Source of the DNA: Bin87 sp965220105
GTDB taxonomy: Bacteria > Chloroflexota > Dehalococcoidia > Lucifugimonadales > UBA3495
Assembly (NCBI GenBank): GCA_965220105.1
Contig: OZ244811.1
Span: 1,860,001-1,924,000, forward strand
DNA length: 64,000 nt
Reading direction: 5' to 3'
The notes beneath the pieces were generated by a model, which was not told the origin of the DNA, searched no databases, and saw only the letters and a list, made by a program, of their open reading frames with translations. Below are positions 44,490 to 55,868 of this stretch, piece by piece; the stretch's first letter is position 1; the number at the start of each line of letters is the position of its first letter. The translations under genes were made by a program, and so were the position numbers.

Positions 44490-44524
44490 CGCTGCAATCG
44501 GCGTGCCAATGTTGCAGGAAACCG

Positions 44525-45973
44525 CTACTTGGCAGCAGTGGAGCGTGGCAGCTGGCTGACTCCGGATAGATACTGGTCGATACCCCGCGCGACGTCCCTG
44601 CCTTCCGCAATGGCCCAAACCACCAGCGACTGACCTCGCACCATGTCGCCGCCGGCGAAGATGCCGGGGACTGACGTCATCTTGTTCGCGTCCACCTGCA
44701 CGTTGCCACGGCCATCGAGCGCTACCCCGAGCTGTTCCACCATTCCGCCGTGTTCAGGATGCAGAAAGCCCATGGCGAGGAGCACCAGGTCGGCGTCGAC
44801 GGCGAACTCGCTGCCGGGCACCTCGGACATCTGAAAGCGGCCGTCTTCGCCTTTGGTCCAGTCGACGCGAACGGCGTGGAGTCTTTCAACGCGATCGCCG
44901 TCGCCGCTGAAGGATTTGGTGAGAATGTTGTAGTCGCGGATACCGCCTTCCTCGTGGGCGCCGGAGGTTCGCAGGATCAGCGACCAGTTGGGCCAGGGGT
45001 TGTCGTCGGCGCGTTCGGCAGGCGGTTCGGGCAGGAGTTCAAACTGCCGGACAATTTCAGCTCCCTGGCGATGGGCGGTGCCCAGGCAGTCGGCGCCGGT
45101 ATCTCCGCCGCCGAGAATGACGACTCGCTTGCCTTCAGCGGAAATCTGGTCGTTGACTGCTTCGCCGGCTAATTTGCGGTTCTGTTGGGGCAGATACTCC
45201 ATCGCCAGGTGCACGCCGCTCAGTTCGCGGCCGGGCACGTTCAGGTCCCGAGCCTCGGTGGAACCCCCGGTGAGACAAACTGCGTCGTATTCTTCCAGGA
45301 GCCGCTGCGCCGGGTAATTTATGCCCACGTTGACACCGGTGCGGAACTGGATACCCTCCGCCGCCATCAGGTCGACGCGGCGGCGTACGACTTCTTTGCT
45401 GAGTTTGAAATCTGGGATACCCAACATCAAAAGACCGCCGACGTAATCGGCCCGTTCGAGGACGGTGACCTGATGGCCGGCGCGATTCAGTTGCTGGGCG
45501 GCGGCCAGGCCCGACGGGCCGCTGCCGACGACGGCCACGGATTTGCCGGTGCGGGTCTCCGGAGGGGATGCCTTGATCCAACCCTGCTCGAAACCGCGGT
45601 CGCTGATCTCTTTTTCGATGTATTCGATAGTCACCGGATCGGCGTTGATACTGAGCACGCAGGATGCTTCGCAGGGGGCGGGGCAGATGCGTCCGGTGAA
45701 CTCAGGGAAGTTGTTGGTGCTGAGGAGGACCTCGAGGGCGCGCTCCCAATTTCCCAGGTAGACCTGGTGATTGAAATCCGGTATTACGTTGCCCAGCGGG
45801 CAGCCCATGTGACAGAAGGGCACGGCGCAGTCCATGCACCGCCCGCCCTGTTCGGTTGCCTGCGCGTCGGACCAACGTTGGTAGTATTCCTGGTAGTCGC
45901 CAATTCGTTCGGCGGGGGCCTTGCGGTCCGGCGGCTCACGCTCGAACTCCATGAATCCGGTGACTTTACCCAT
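44525..45973 (-). CDS. gltD: Glutamate synthase small (beta) subunit
   Basis: The 482-residue subunit supplies NADPH electrons to GltB. The N-terminal Fe-S region has CMDCAVPFCHMGCPLGN and CPAPCEASC. The FAD-binding motif is VVGSGPSGLAAAQQLNRAG, the NADP motif VVILGGGDTGADCLGTAHR, and the C-terminal FAD motif PGIFAGGDMVRGQSLVVWA. The ATG overlaps the gltB stop (ATGGGTAA), giving tight translational coupling. Confidence 0.96.
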   Translation of the reverse strand: MGKVTGFMEFEREPPDRKAPAERIGDYQEYYQRWSDAQATEQGGRCMDCAVPFCHMGCPLGNVIPDFNHQVYLGNWERALEVLLSTNNFPEFTGRICPAPCEASCVLSINADPVTIEYIEKEISDRGFEQGWIKASPPETRTGKSVAVVGSGPSGLAAAQQLNRAGHQVTVLERADYVGGLLMLGIPDFKLSKEVVRRRVDLMAAEGIQFRTGVNVGINYPAQRLLEEYDAVCLTGGSTEARDLNVPGRELSGVHLAMEYLPQQNRKLAGEAVNDQISAEGKRVVILGGGDTGADCLGTAHRQGAEIVRQFELLPEPPAERADDNPWPNWSLILRTSGAHEEGGIRDYNILTKSFSGDGDRVERLHAVRVDWTKGEDGRFQMSEVPGSEFAVDADLVLLAMGFLHPEHGGMVEQLGVALDGRGNVQVDANKMTSVPGIFAGGDMVRGQSLVVWAIAEGRDVARGIDQYLSGVSQLPRSTAAK

Positions 45974-48900
45974 TCTGCACCGCCGCCAATTCAGCCTCGG
46001 CGCGCTGCCGGCGCTCTTCCAGCACGCGACGATAGTCCCGCGGCATGATCTTGCGGAACCGACCGATGCTCTCGGTCCAGTTTTCCAGAATGCGTCGCGC
46101 GGGGCCACTCCCGGTACGTTCCAGGTGTTCCGTCAGCAGGACGTGCAGCAGGTCGATGTCATCCTGCTCGGCCAAGTTTTCCAGGTCGGCCATGCCACCG
46201 TTGAACCTGATGTGGAAATCACCGTCCGGGTCGTAAACGAAGGCGATGCCGCCGCTCATGCCGGCGCCGAAGTTGCGGCCAGCGCTACCGATGACGGCGA
46301 CCACCCCGCTGGTCATATATTCGCAGCCGTGATCCCCGACGCCTTCCACCACGGCGCGCGCGCCGCTATTACGGACCGCGAACCTCTCGCCGGCGCGCCC
46401 GCGGATGTACACGTCGCCGCCGGTGGCGCCGTAAAGGGCCACGTTGCCGATGATGATGTTTTCCTCGGGGACGAATCCGGAACCTTCGGGTGGCACGATA
46501 ACGATTCGTCCACCGCCGATGCCCTTGCCCATGTAGTCGTTGGTGTCGCCGGCCAGGCTGATTGCTACGCCGGGCGCCAGGAAGGCGCCGAAGCTTTGAC
46601 CGCCCGACCCGCTCAGATGGATGTCGATGGTTCCGTCGGGAAGCCCCTGCTCCCCGTACTTGCGCGCCACCCGCCCGCTGAGCATCGCGCCCACGGTGCG
46701 GTTGGAGTTGCTGACCGGCAGGTCGATGCGAACCGCAACGCCGTTGTCGATGGCGGGTTGCGCCTGGGCGATGAGCTGGTGATCCAGCGCCCGTTCCAGG
46801 CCGTGGTCCTGGTCGATGCAGCAGTAGGTCTGCACACGCTGGGCGCGTGTCGGCATTGCCAGCAGGCGCGCCAGATCGATGCCGGAGGCCTTCCAGTGAT
46901 CTACCGCCTGGCGGGTTTCCAGCATGTCCACCCGGCCCACCATTTCCGCTACGGTGCTGAGCCCCAGCTGGGCCATAATTTCCCGCAACTCTTCCGCCAC
47001 AAAGTAAAAGTAGTTGACGAGATGACCGGGCTGGCCGGCGAACCGCTTGCGGAGCTCGGGATCCTGGGTGGCGATGCCGACGGAGCAGGTGTTGAGGTGG
47101 CACTTGCGGAGCATGATGCAGCCGTTGACGATGAGGGCAGCGGTGGCCATACCGAATTCTTCAGCGCCCAAAAGGGCGGCAATGGCGACGTCCCGGCCCG
47201 TTTTGAGCTGCCCGTCGGTTTGCACGACGATACGACTGCGGAGGTCGTTGGCGACCAGCACCTGTTGGGTTTCAGCGACGCCCAGTTCCCAGGGCAGGCC
47301 GGCATGTTTGATGGACGATTCCGGTGACGCGCCGGTGCCGCCGTCGTGGCCGCTGATGAGCACCACGTCGCCGTGGCCCTTGGAAACACCGGCGGCGATG
47401 GTGCCAACTCCCACCTCGGAAACCAGCTTGACGTGGATGCGCGCCTCCGGGTTGATGTTTTTGAGGTCGTGAATCAGCTGGGCCAGGTCTTCGATGGAGT
47501 AGATGTCGTGGTGCGGCGGTGGGGAGATGAGCTCGACGCCCGGGGTGGTGTGGCGGACCCAACCGATGTATTCGTCAACCTTGTGGCCGGGGAGCTGTCC
47601 GCCCTCGCCGGGCTTGGAGCCCTGGGCCATCTTGATCTGCAAGTCGGTGGCGTTGACCAGGTAGTTGGGTGTCACGCCGAAACGCCCGGAGGCCACCTGC
47701 TTGATGGCGCTGGAGCGATTGTCGCCGTTATCGTCGGGGGTGTAGCGATGAAAGTCCTCCCCGCCCTCGCCGGTGTTGCTGCGCGCGCCCAGCCGGTTCA
47801 TGGCGATGGCCATGGTCTCGTGGGCCTCGCGGCTGATGGAGCCGAGGGAAATTGCGCCCGTGGCGAACCGCCTCACGATATCCACCGCGGGTTCTACGTC
47901 GTCGATGGGGATGGACTGGGCCGGTTTGAAATCCATCAGGCCACGCAGGGTCGCCATGGCGCGGCTCTGGTCGTTTACCTGGTCGGCGAACTCCCGGTAG
48001 GCCCGTGGGTCGTTGGATCGGGTGGCGTATTGCAGCTTGGCAATGGCTTCGGGGTTCCACTGGTGGAATTCGCCGTGACGCCGCCACTGGTACTGGCCGC
48101 CCATCTCCAGTTCCTGCATACCCGGTACGAAGGGGTCGTCGAAAGCCGAACGATGCCGTTCCAGCGCCTCCTCCTCGATGATGTCCAAGCCGATGCCCTG
48201 GATGCGGGAGGGTGTGCCGCCAAAGTAACGGTCGACCACGTCGTCGCGCAGGCCGATGGCCTCGAAGATCTGGGCGCCCCGGTATGACTGCACCGTGGAG
48301 ATTCCCATTTTGGACATCACCTTGAGGATGCCCTTTTCGTTGGCTTTGATGAAGTTGTAGACGGCGTAATCCGGTTCAGTGCCGTTGAGTTCGCCGCGTT
48401 CGGCCAGATCGCGCACGGACTCCAGGGCCAGGTAGGGGTTGATGGCGCCGGCGCCGTAACCGACCAGGAGGCAGATATGCTGTACCTCCCGGGGTTCGCC
48501 GGATTCGACCACCAGGCCCACGCGAGTACGGGTGCCCTCTCGGGTCAGGTGGTGATGCACCGCCCCGGTGGCAAGCAGGGTTGGAATGGGGGCGTGTTGA
48601 CCATCCACGCCGCGGTCGGAGAGGATGATGATGTTCTTGCCGTCAACGATGGCCTGGGATGCGGCGGCGCACAGGTCTTCCAGCGCCTGTTCCAGCGATC
48701 CGTTGCGGGCATTGAAAAGGGTCGGGATGGTAACGGACGACAGACCGGGCAGGTCCAGGGCGCGGATCTGGGCCAACTCTTCGTCGGAAAGCAAAGGGCT
48801 CTTCAACCGCAACTGCCGGCAGTGCTCGGGCGTTTCGTCGAAGAGGTTCTGCTCGCTGCCCGCGAAGGCTTCCAGCGAGGTGACCAGTTCTTCGCGGATT

Positions 48901-50513
48901 GCATCCAGCGGAGGATTGGAAACCTGAGCGAACAGCTGTTTGAAGTAGTCGAACAGGGACCTATTCTGGTTGGACAGCACGGCCAGCGAGGCGTCGTTGC
49001 CCATCGAGCCGATGGCTTCATACCCGGCCGCGGCCATGGGTGTGGTGAGCATCCGCAGTTCTTCGATGGTGTAGCCGAAGGCGCGTTGCTGCTGGCGGAG
49101 GTTCTCACCACCGGCGGAGATTGCCGGATCGGCGGCCGGCAGGTCTTGCAGAGTGACCTTGTTTGCTTTGAGCCAATCGCCGTAGGGCCGGCGGCTGGAC
49201 AGGGTGTGCTTAAGCTCTTCGTCGCCGATGATGCGGCCTTCGTCGAAGCTGACCAGATACATGCGCCCGGGTTGTAGGCGACCCTTCTCCCGGACGTTTT
49301 CGGGAGGGAATTCCAGGACGCCGGTTTCGGAAGCCATCACCAGCTTGTCGTCGTGGGTCACCGTGTAGCGGAAGGGGCGCAGCCCGTTGCGGTCGAGTAC
49401 CGCGCAAACATCCTTGCCGTCGGTGGCCAGCATCATGGCCGGGCCGTCCCAGGGCTCCATCATGCAGGAGTGGAATTCATAGAAGTCCTTTTTCTCCTGT
49501 GCCATGGTCTCGTGCTGGTCCCACGCCTCCGGAATCATCATCAGCATGGAGTGGGCCAGCTCCCGACCGGTCATCACCAGCAGTTCCAGGCAGTTATCGA
49601 AGCTGGCGGTGTCGCTGGCCTGGGGGTTGCAGATGGGGGCCAGCTTGTGGACGTCATCGCCGAACAGCGGGGACCGGAACTGCTGCTCGCGAGCGTGCAT
49701 CCAGTTTATGTTGCCGCGCAGAGTGTTGATTTCGCCGTTGTGGGCCAGGTACCGGTAGGGATGGGCCAGTTTCCAGTGTCCCAGGGTGTTGGTGCTGAAA
49801 CGGGAATGGACCAGCGCAAAGGCGGAGACCAGCGCTTCGTTGTTCAAGTCCAGGTAGAACTGGGGCAACTGATGGGAAACCAGCAGTCCTTTGTACACTA
49901 CAGTGTTACAACTCAGGCTGCAGATGTAGCAGAAGTCGGCGTCGTCTTCGCTGATGCCGGTGTTTCCCAGCGTATTATCAATGACTTTGCGAACGACGTA
50001 GAGTTTGCGTTCCAGCGCAGCGCGATCCGGCGTATTGGCGGCGCCTCTGCCGACGAAAAACTGCCGAATGGTGGGACAGACGGCGCGGGCGTCGGCGCCA
50101 ATGTAGGCATGATCCAGAGGAACTGCACGCCATCCGAGCATGGTCAGGCCCTCATCGGCCACAACCTGCTCGATGTGCGCAACGACAGCGGCCACCGCGT
50201 CCGGGTGCTGAGGCAGGAACGCCATGCCGACGCCATACTCTCCCTCGGCGGGCAGCGTGAATCCCAACGGTTGGGTCGCCAGGCGGAAGAAGGTGTCTGG
50301 CATCTGTACCAGAATGCCGGCTCCGTCACCGGTATCCGGGTCGGAGCCGGAGGCGCCCCGGTGGCCGAGATTGACCAGCACCTCCAGCGATTCTTCGATG
50401 ATGGCGTGGGTCTTTTCGCCCTTGATGTTAGCGACCATGCCGACGCCACAAGCGTCGTGTTCCTGCTCCGGGGAATACAAACCGGATTGAGCTAACTCTT
50501 TAAGCGAATTCAT
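45966..50513 (-). CDS. gltB: Glutamate synthase large (alpha) subunit
   Basis: The 1515-residue subunit makes two glutamates from glutamine and 2-oxoglutarate. The N-terminal glutaminase nucleophile is Cys22 in EQEHDACGVGMVANIKG, exposed after propeptide removal. The central domain is followed by the FMN synthase domain (VRHTTPGVELISPPPHHDIY, VLISGHDGGTGASPESSIKH), the 3Fe-4S cysteines in KCHLNTCSVGIATQDPELRK, and the C-terminal beta-helix (GSGGQSFGAFLAPGVAISLA). No frameshift occurs over 4.5 kb. ATG 50513 starts at the family N-terminus. Confidence 0.97.
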   Translation of the reverse strand: MNSLKELAQSGLYSPEQEHDACGVGMVANIKGEKTHAIIEESLEVLVNLGHRGASGSDPDTGDGAGILVQMPDTFFRLATQPLGFTLPAEGEYGVGMAFLPQHPDAVAAVVAHIEQVVADEGLTMLGWRAVPLDHAYIGADARAVCPTIRQFFVGRGAANTPDRAALERKLYVVRKVIDNTLGNTGISEDDADFCYICSLSCNTVVYKGLLVSHQLPQFYLDLNNEALVSAFALVHSRFSTNTLGHWKLAHPYRYLAHNGEINTLRGNINWMHAREQQFRSPLFGDDVHKLAPICNPQASDTASFDNCLELLVMTGRELAHSMLMMIPEAWDQHETMAQEKKDFYEFHSCMMEPWDGPAMMLATDGKDVCAVLDRNGLRPFRYTVTHDDKLVMASETGVLEFPPENVREKGRLQPGRMYLVSFDEGRIIGDEELKHTLSSRRPYGDWLKANKVTLQDLPAADPAISAGGENLRQQQRAFGYTIEELRMLTTPMAAAGYEAIGSMGNDASLAVLSNQNRSLFDYFKQLFAQVSNPPLDAIREELVTSLEAFAGSEQNLFDETPEHCRQLRLKSPLLSDEELAQIRALDLPGLSSVTIPTLFNARNGSLEQALEDLCAAASQAIVDGKNIIILSDRGVDGQHAPIPTLLATGAVHHHLTREGTRTRVGLVVESGEPREVQHICLLVGYGAGAINPYLALESVRDLAERGELNGTEPDYAVYNFIKANEKGILKVMSKMGISTVQSYRGAQIFEAIGLRDDVVDRYFGGTPSRIQGIGLDIIEEEALERHRSAFDDPFVPGMQELEMGGQYQWRRHGEFHQWNPEAIAKLQYATRSNDPRAYREFADQVNDQSRAMATLRGLMDFKPAQSIPIDDVEPAVDIVRRFATGAISLGSISREAHETMAIAMNRLGARSNTGEGGEDFHRYTPDDNGDNRSSAIKQVASGRFGVTPNYLVNATDLQIKMAQGSKPGEGGQLPGHKVDEYIGWVRHTTPGVELISPPPHHDIYSIEDLAQLIHDLKNINPEARIHVKLVSEVGVGTIAAGVSKGHGDVVLISGHDGGTGASPESSIKHAGLPWELGVAETQQVLVANDLRSRIVVQTDGQLKTGRDVAIAALLGAEEFGMATAALIVNGCIMLRKCHLNTCSVGIATQDPELRKRFAGQPGHLVNYFYFVAEELREIMAQLGLSTVAEMVGRVDMLETRQAVDHWKASGIDLARLLAMPTRAQRVQTYCCIDQDHGLERALDHQLIAQAQPAIDNGVAVRIDLPVSNSNRTVGAMLSGRVARKYGEQGLPDGTIDIHLSGSGGQSFGAFLAPGVAISLAGDTNDYMGKGIGGGRIVIVPPEGSGFVPEENIIIGNVALYGATGGDVYIRGRAGERFAVRNSGARAVVEGVGDHGCEYMTSGVVAVIGSAGRNFGAGMSGGIAFVYDPDGDFHIRFNGGMADLENLAEQDDIDLLHVLLTEHLERTGSGPARRILENWTESIGRFRKIMPRDYRRVLEERRQRAEAELAAVQNG

Positions 50514-50627
50514 CGTTACACCCTTGTGAGGTACGCTGCGTTGCCTGACAACCGGCGGTCGGGCAACTCCACCCCCGCTGTGCCGCTCCCGGTCGTTGCA
50601 ACACAAAATAATCGTCGCCACGCTAAC

Positions 50628-50645
50628 TTGTGTAATATATCACAA
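50628..50645. promoter_or_regulatory. CRP/FNR-like palindrome between gltB and rsfS
   Basis: TTGTGTAATATATCACAA differs by one base per dyad from the CRP/FNR-type pattern TGTGA-N6-TCACA. It lies in the AT-rich divergent region, 115 bases before gltB. No CRP-family gene is in the window, so regulation is a prediction. Confidence 0.45.
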
Positions 50646-50745
50646 ATGATAGGGATTGCAAGGCGTTGCACGGCTCCCTATACTCCCGCCAGGGAGCCTG
50701 GAGGGCTCAAAAAAAGCACGGATCGCAGGCCATATTGGAATGTCC

Positions 50746-51123
50746 ATGACCAATTTATCGACGACCAATCTATCCACGCACACACCGAATGAAATGGCCC
50801 GGCTGGCAGTTGACGTGGGAGCGGAGAAACTCGCCACGGATATTGTAATGCTGGACCTTCGGGAGCTGACCGTGTTCACCGATTACTTCGTCGTGATGAC
50901 GGCGGACTCGGTGCGCCAGATAGAAGCGTTGGAGCAGGACCTGTCCGGCGCGATGAAGACTGCGGGCATACCCATCCACCATCGGGAAGGCACGCCGGCT
51001 TCCGGGTGGGTTTTGCTGGATTTCGCCTATGTTGTGATTCACATATTCGGCCCGGAGGAGCGGGAGTTTTTCGGCCTGGAACGGCTGTGGAACCGGGCGC
51101 CCCAGGTGGTCAGGATTCTGTAA
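50746..51123 (+). CDS. rsfS: Ribosomal silencing factor RsfS
   Basis: The ~125-residue protein binds ribosomal protein uL14 and blocks subunit joining in starved cells. Family patterns: LDLRELTVFTDYFVVMTADS, GWVLLDFAYVVIHIFGPEER and EFFGLERLWNRAP. GGA lies seven bases before ATG 50746; ATG 50740 is possible. The 3' end overlaps ndk tail-to-tail by 14 bases. Confidence 0.92.
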   Translation: MTNLSTTNLSTHTPNEMARLAVDVGAEKLATDIVMLDLRELTVFTDYFVVMTADSVRQIEALEQDLSGAMKTAGIPIHHREGTPASGWVLLDFAYVVIHIFGPEEREFFGLERLWNRAPQVVRIL

Positions 51124-51562
51124 TCCATTCGTCGGTATCGCGGCTGTAATCCACTCCGGCGTCGGCGCCGAAGAACAGCCCGATTTCCCTTGCCGCGGAC
51201 TCCGGGCTGTCGGATCCGTGGACGATATTGCGCCCGATGTTGATGCCAAAATCGCCGCGAATGGTCCCGGGGGCGGCTTCGGCCGGGTTGGTGGCGCCCA
51301 TGGTCTGACGAGCCAGGGCGACGGCATTTTCGGCTTCCCAGATCATTGCCACGATGGGGCCGGAGGTGATGAAGGAAACCAGGCCCGGGAAGAAGGGCCG
51401 GTCAACGTGCTCGCCGTAATGTTCCCGGGCCAGCGCATCCTCCACCTGCATGAGTCGGATCGCGACCAGTTTGAGGCCCCGCCGCTCCAGTCGTGAGATG
51501 ACTTCGCCGATAATGCCGCGTTGGACACCGTCCGGTTTGATCGCTACAAAGGTTCGTTCCAT
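51110..51562 (-). CDS. ndk: Nucleoside diphosphate kinase
   Basis: The 150-residue enzyme equilibrates nucleoside di- and triphosphates through a phospho-His. It begins ERTFVAIKPDGVQRGIIGEV and has the active His in GRNIVHGSDSPESAAREI, with the TIRGDFG segment before it. A 10-residue C-terminal tail is standard. Last gene of the thiL-tsaE-tsaB-ndk run; its end overlaps rsfS on the other strand. Confidence 0.97.
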   Translation of the reverse strand: MERTFVAIKPDGVQRGIIGEVISRLERRGLKLVAIRLMQVEDALAREHYGEHVDRPFFPGLVSFITSGPIVAMIWEAENAVALARQTMGATNPAEAAPGTIRGDFGINIGRNIVHGSDSPESAAREIGLFFGADAGVDYSRDTDEWITES

Positions 51563-51616
51563 AGGATTCCTGTTCTCCTGGATTGGTCAAAAGTCTGGTT
51601 ATTGGCGGCGGCCCGG

Positions 51617-52339
51617 CTATGGTCGAGCCGATGCGGGTCTCCCCTGCGCCACCTGGTCGCGCTGTTTGGGCGCGCCGATGCTGGGCATCCGGAGGTAGTA
51701 GGGTTGGAGGTTGTCGAGGTCGTCGGTTTCTCCGTGTTGAACGCATTGGGCGGTACGTGCGGCCAGAGTCCAAAGACGGTCTGCCGGCGTCCATGGAGCT
51801 ACGGCACGGGCGGATTCGGCGCCGGATTCCCCGATGGTGTCCGCCAGTCGGTAGGCAGCCTCGCCGCAGTAGGTCGTCGCGCCGGCAAAGACGGCGTCTC
51901 CGGCGATGAGCGTGCCGGGTTCTGCAAGCTCGTCATCACGGATCCGCCTACCCCGGACGTCGAACCAGCCGGCGGCGACCTCATGGCGGCCAGCATCCAG
52001 CCAGGCAACGGTGGCGCCACCCGTATTGAGGTGACGGCCCGCTTCCAGGGCCAGAGTGTCGATGCCCACGATGGGCAGGCCGGCGGCCATGGCCAAGCCC
52101 TTGGCGGCGCTAACGCCCACCCGCAACGCGCTGAACGGGCCCGGCCCCAGGGCAACCCCCACGCCGGCCAGGTCGGAAACCTCGGCATGACAGGTTTCCA
52201 ACAACGACGCCACGGCGGGCATCAGCTGCGCGGTGTGGTTGTATTGACTGCGCCACAGGCGGGCTTCCACCACCATGCCGGAGGGGTCGGCAATGGCGAC
52301 ACCCCCGTAGCGGGACGACGTGTCGATGGCAAGGAGCAT
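51617..52339 (-). CDS. tsaB: tRNA threonylcarbamoyladenosine biosynthesis protein TsaB
   Basis: The 240-residue ASKHA-fold protein scaffolds TsaD and TsaE for t6A37 modification of ANN-decoding tRNAs. It begins MLLAIDTSSRYGGVAIADPS and has GVALGPGPFSALRVGVSAAK and GLPIVGIDTLALEA. ATG 52339 is two bases after the tsaE stop. The longer open frame overlapping tsaE is rejected because the family starts here. tsaD is not in the window. Confidence 0.93.
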   Translation of the reverse strand: MLLAIDTSSRYGGVAIADPSGMVVEARLWRSQYNHTAQLMPAVASLLETCHAEVSDLAGVGVALGPGPFSALRVGVSAAKGLAMAAGLPIVGIDTLALEAGRHLNTGGATVAWLDAGRHEVAAGWFDVRGRRIRDDELAEPGTLIAGDAVFAGATTYCGEAAYRLADTIGESGAESARAVAPWTPADRLWTLAARTAQCVQHGETDDLDNLQPYYLRMPSIGAPKQRDQVAQGRPASARP

Positions 52340-52341
52340 CG

Positions 52342-52887
52342 TCAAATCCCTGCCGTGCTGCGTCCGGAGAACCGTTCCGCCAGGTGGTGTAGCAAGGCCA
52401 CGAACCTGGTTGAAGGACTGCTTAGGGCGAGACTGTGCCGGGCGGGGATGGAGCCGTCTTCGTCGGGCATCACTTCGCACGCTGCCGCGGCGTCGATAGC
52501 GTAGTTCAGCTCGATCCACAGGGCATCGGGCGGGAAAATGTCCGGCGCCCGGTCGGCCCACTCAACGGCGAGAACGTCCTGGCCGGCGGCGACCACGTCT
52601 TCCAATCCCAGGTCCCATGCTTCGGCGGATTGTTCAATGCGATAAAGGTCGGCGTGGTGCAGGGTTAAGCGGCCCCGGTATCGGGTAACCAGTACGAATG
52701 TAGGGCTCCGGGCGTAACCCGGAACGCCGAGACCTCGGGCTATACCCTGAATCAGGCAGGTTTTGCCAGCGCCAAGAGGCCCGGTCAGCAGGTACACGTC
52801 ACCGGGGCTGGCGTACTCGCCAATGGCTTCACCGACGGCGCGGGTTGCGGCGGCGGTATCGGTGTGGAGGGTAAGAGTCGGCGACAT
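52342..52887 (-). CDS. tsaE: tRNA threonylcarbamoyladenosine biosynthesis ATPase TsaE
   Basis: The 181-residue P-loop protein has Walker A LTGPLGAGKTCLIQGIARGL, SPTFVLVTRY, LHHADLYRIE and the VLAVEWADRAPDIFPPDAL end, all typical of TsaE. A C-terminal extension of about 40 residues past the family core carries no motif. It lies between thiL and tsaB. Confidence 0.95.
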   Translation of the reverse strand: MSPTLTLHTDTAAATRAVGEAIGEYASPGDVYLLTGPLGAGKTCLIQGIARGLGVPGYARSPTFVLVTRYRGRLTLHHADLYRIEQSAEAWDLGLEDVVAAGQDVLAVEWADRAPDIFPPDALWIELNYAIDAAAACEVMPDEDGSIPARHSLALSSPSTRFVALLHHLAERFSGRSTAGI

Positions 52888-52899
52888 AACGTGGGCAGT

Positions 52900-53922
52900 T
52901 CAGGAACCGGAGCCGGCAAAGTGGTCCCACCCGGAACCGTCCCTGGAGATGACGTTACCGGCAGAATCACGCACCACCACGTCACCGGGCGTTCCGGCGG
53001 AAATTTCGCCGATAACCTTCGCCGTGGGGACTTTATCGATCGCCAGGGCCATGACGTCGGGCGGGGCAGTGAACACCAGCACGTAATCCTCACCTCCATA
53101 GAGGGCCAGCTGTCGCCAGTCTGCCGGGTGGGCGTCCTGGAGTGTAGTGAGGACTGGAACCCGGTCCAGCATTATACCGGCGGCCACGCCGCTGGCTTTA
53201 CAGAGCTTGGCCAGGTCGTCGGCCAGCCCATCGCTCACGTCCATGGCCACGCGGACACCGGCGTCCACGAGAGCCTGCCCTTCGTTGATGTGTGGCCTGG
53301 GACGGCGATGTTGCAGGACCATCGGGTTGTCGGCGAGGTCTGCGGCGTCGGCGTCTGCCAGCAGCAGCTTCAGGCCGCCGGCGGAACCACCCACGGGACC
53401 GGTGACCGCGACCTGGTGGCCGGGTTGGGCGGCGAACCGCGTCAATGCCGGGCGCTGGGAAACGCCGGTGAGGGCCACCGTTACGAAGGCGACCGGGGAA
53501 CTGACCATATCCCCGCCAATGATCCGGACGCCGTATTCGCGGCAGATTGCGTTCATGCCCTGATAGAGTTGCCGAATATGGTCAACCAGCGTATGGCCGG
53601 GGAGGCCCAAAGTCACCAGCGCCCAGGTTGGCGTACCGCCCATGGCGGCGATGTCGCTGATGTTGGACGCGAGGGACTTCCAGCCCAGGTCTTCCCACGG
53701 CGTCGTTTTACCGGTGAAGTGGATACCGTCGACCATGGTGTCGGTGGTATAGAACTCGGTGACCGGGCTGCGTATGAACGTGCTGGCGGCGGCATCGTCG
53801 CCGTTGTCGATGGTAAGGCAAACCGTACCGTCGCCGGCCAAACCTGCACTGGCGGCGGAGGGTCGGGTCCACTCCTGGACCAGCTCAATGAGTCCAAATT
53901 CTCCCAAGTCGGAAATACGCAT
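52900..53922 (-). CDS. thiL: Thiamine-monophosphate kinase
   Basis: The 340-residue enzyme phosphorylates thiamine phosphate to the active diphosphate. ATP- and metal-binding segments are visible: TIDNGDDAAA, TTDTMVDGIHFTGKTTPWED, IIGGDMVSSPVAFVTVAL and RVAMDVSDGLADDLAKLCKA. It is the first gene of the operon; tsaE starts 12 bases after its stop. Confidence 0.95.
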   Translation of the reverse strand: MRISDLGEFGLIELVQEWTRPSAASAGLAGDGTVCLTIDNGDDAAASTFIRSPVTEFYTTDTMVDGIHFTGKTTPWEDLGWKSLASNISDIAAMGGTPTWALVTLGLPGHTLVDHIRQLYQGMNAICREYGVRIIGGDMVSSPVAFVTVALTGVSQRPALTRFAAQPGHQVAVTGPVGGSAGGLKLLLADADAADLADNPMVLQHRRPRPHINEGQALVDAGVRVAMDVSDGLADDLAKLCKASGVAAGIMLDRVPVLTTLQDAHPADWRQLALYGGEDYVLVFTAPPDVMALAIDKVPTAKVIGEISAGTPGDVVVRDSAGNVISRDGSGWDHFAGSGS

Positions 53923-54081
53923 GATCAGTGTGGATGATAGCAGAGAGGGGAGGCAAAATCTGCTACTGCGCCGAGCTCGGGGATGCTACCAGCGGGCAAC
54001 CCGGCTTACGATCATCATGGTGATTGGGGCTGGTTCCTTGGAGATGCGTAGCCGGCGGCCAAATGCGCGATTTTAACGGTA

Positions 54082-54118
54082 GGCAAAACTAAACCGGGCC
54101 TCTGGTGGGAGGCCCGGC
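54082..54118 (-). terminator. Terminator of the 16S rRNA unit
   Basis: Read on the minus strand: GCCGGGCCTC, loop CCACCA, GAGGCCCGG, then TTTAGTTTT. It lies about 230 bases beyond the 16S 3' end, with no 23S gene before it. Confidence 0.85.
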
Positions 54119-54135
54119 GATGATTGGCGCTAACG

Positions 54136-54158
54136 GCTGAGTAGTGAAAGGAAACGAG
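54136..54158 (-). other. 16S rRNA processing stem, 3' arm
   Basis: The minus-strand transcript reads CTCGTTTCCTTTCACTACTC then AGC, which pairs over 23 bases with the leader at 55869-55891 (one mismatch and a few G-U pairs). Such a helix around 16S is the usual RNase III cleavage site. Confidence 0.75.
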
Positions 54159-54344
54159 AAATTTGAGAGTAGATATCCGGCGAGTTGCCGGAGTTCAACG
54201 GATTTTCTCAGGGAACCTGTTCTCTAGGTACGGGAGCCTGAAGGGCTCGACCAGAAGACCCGAGGGACAGGGACATCCGTTGATTGACCTTGGGAGTGAC
54301 CTCGTCTGAGTGTTGGAACCACCCCGACGTGGTGTAGGTCTCCC

Positions 54345-55858
<1,514 letters not shown>

Positions 55859-55868
55859 GTGAACCTTA

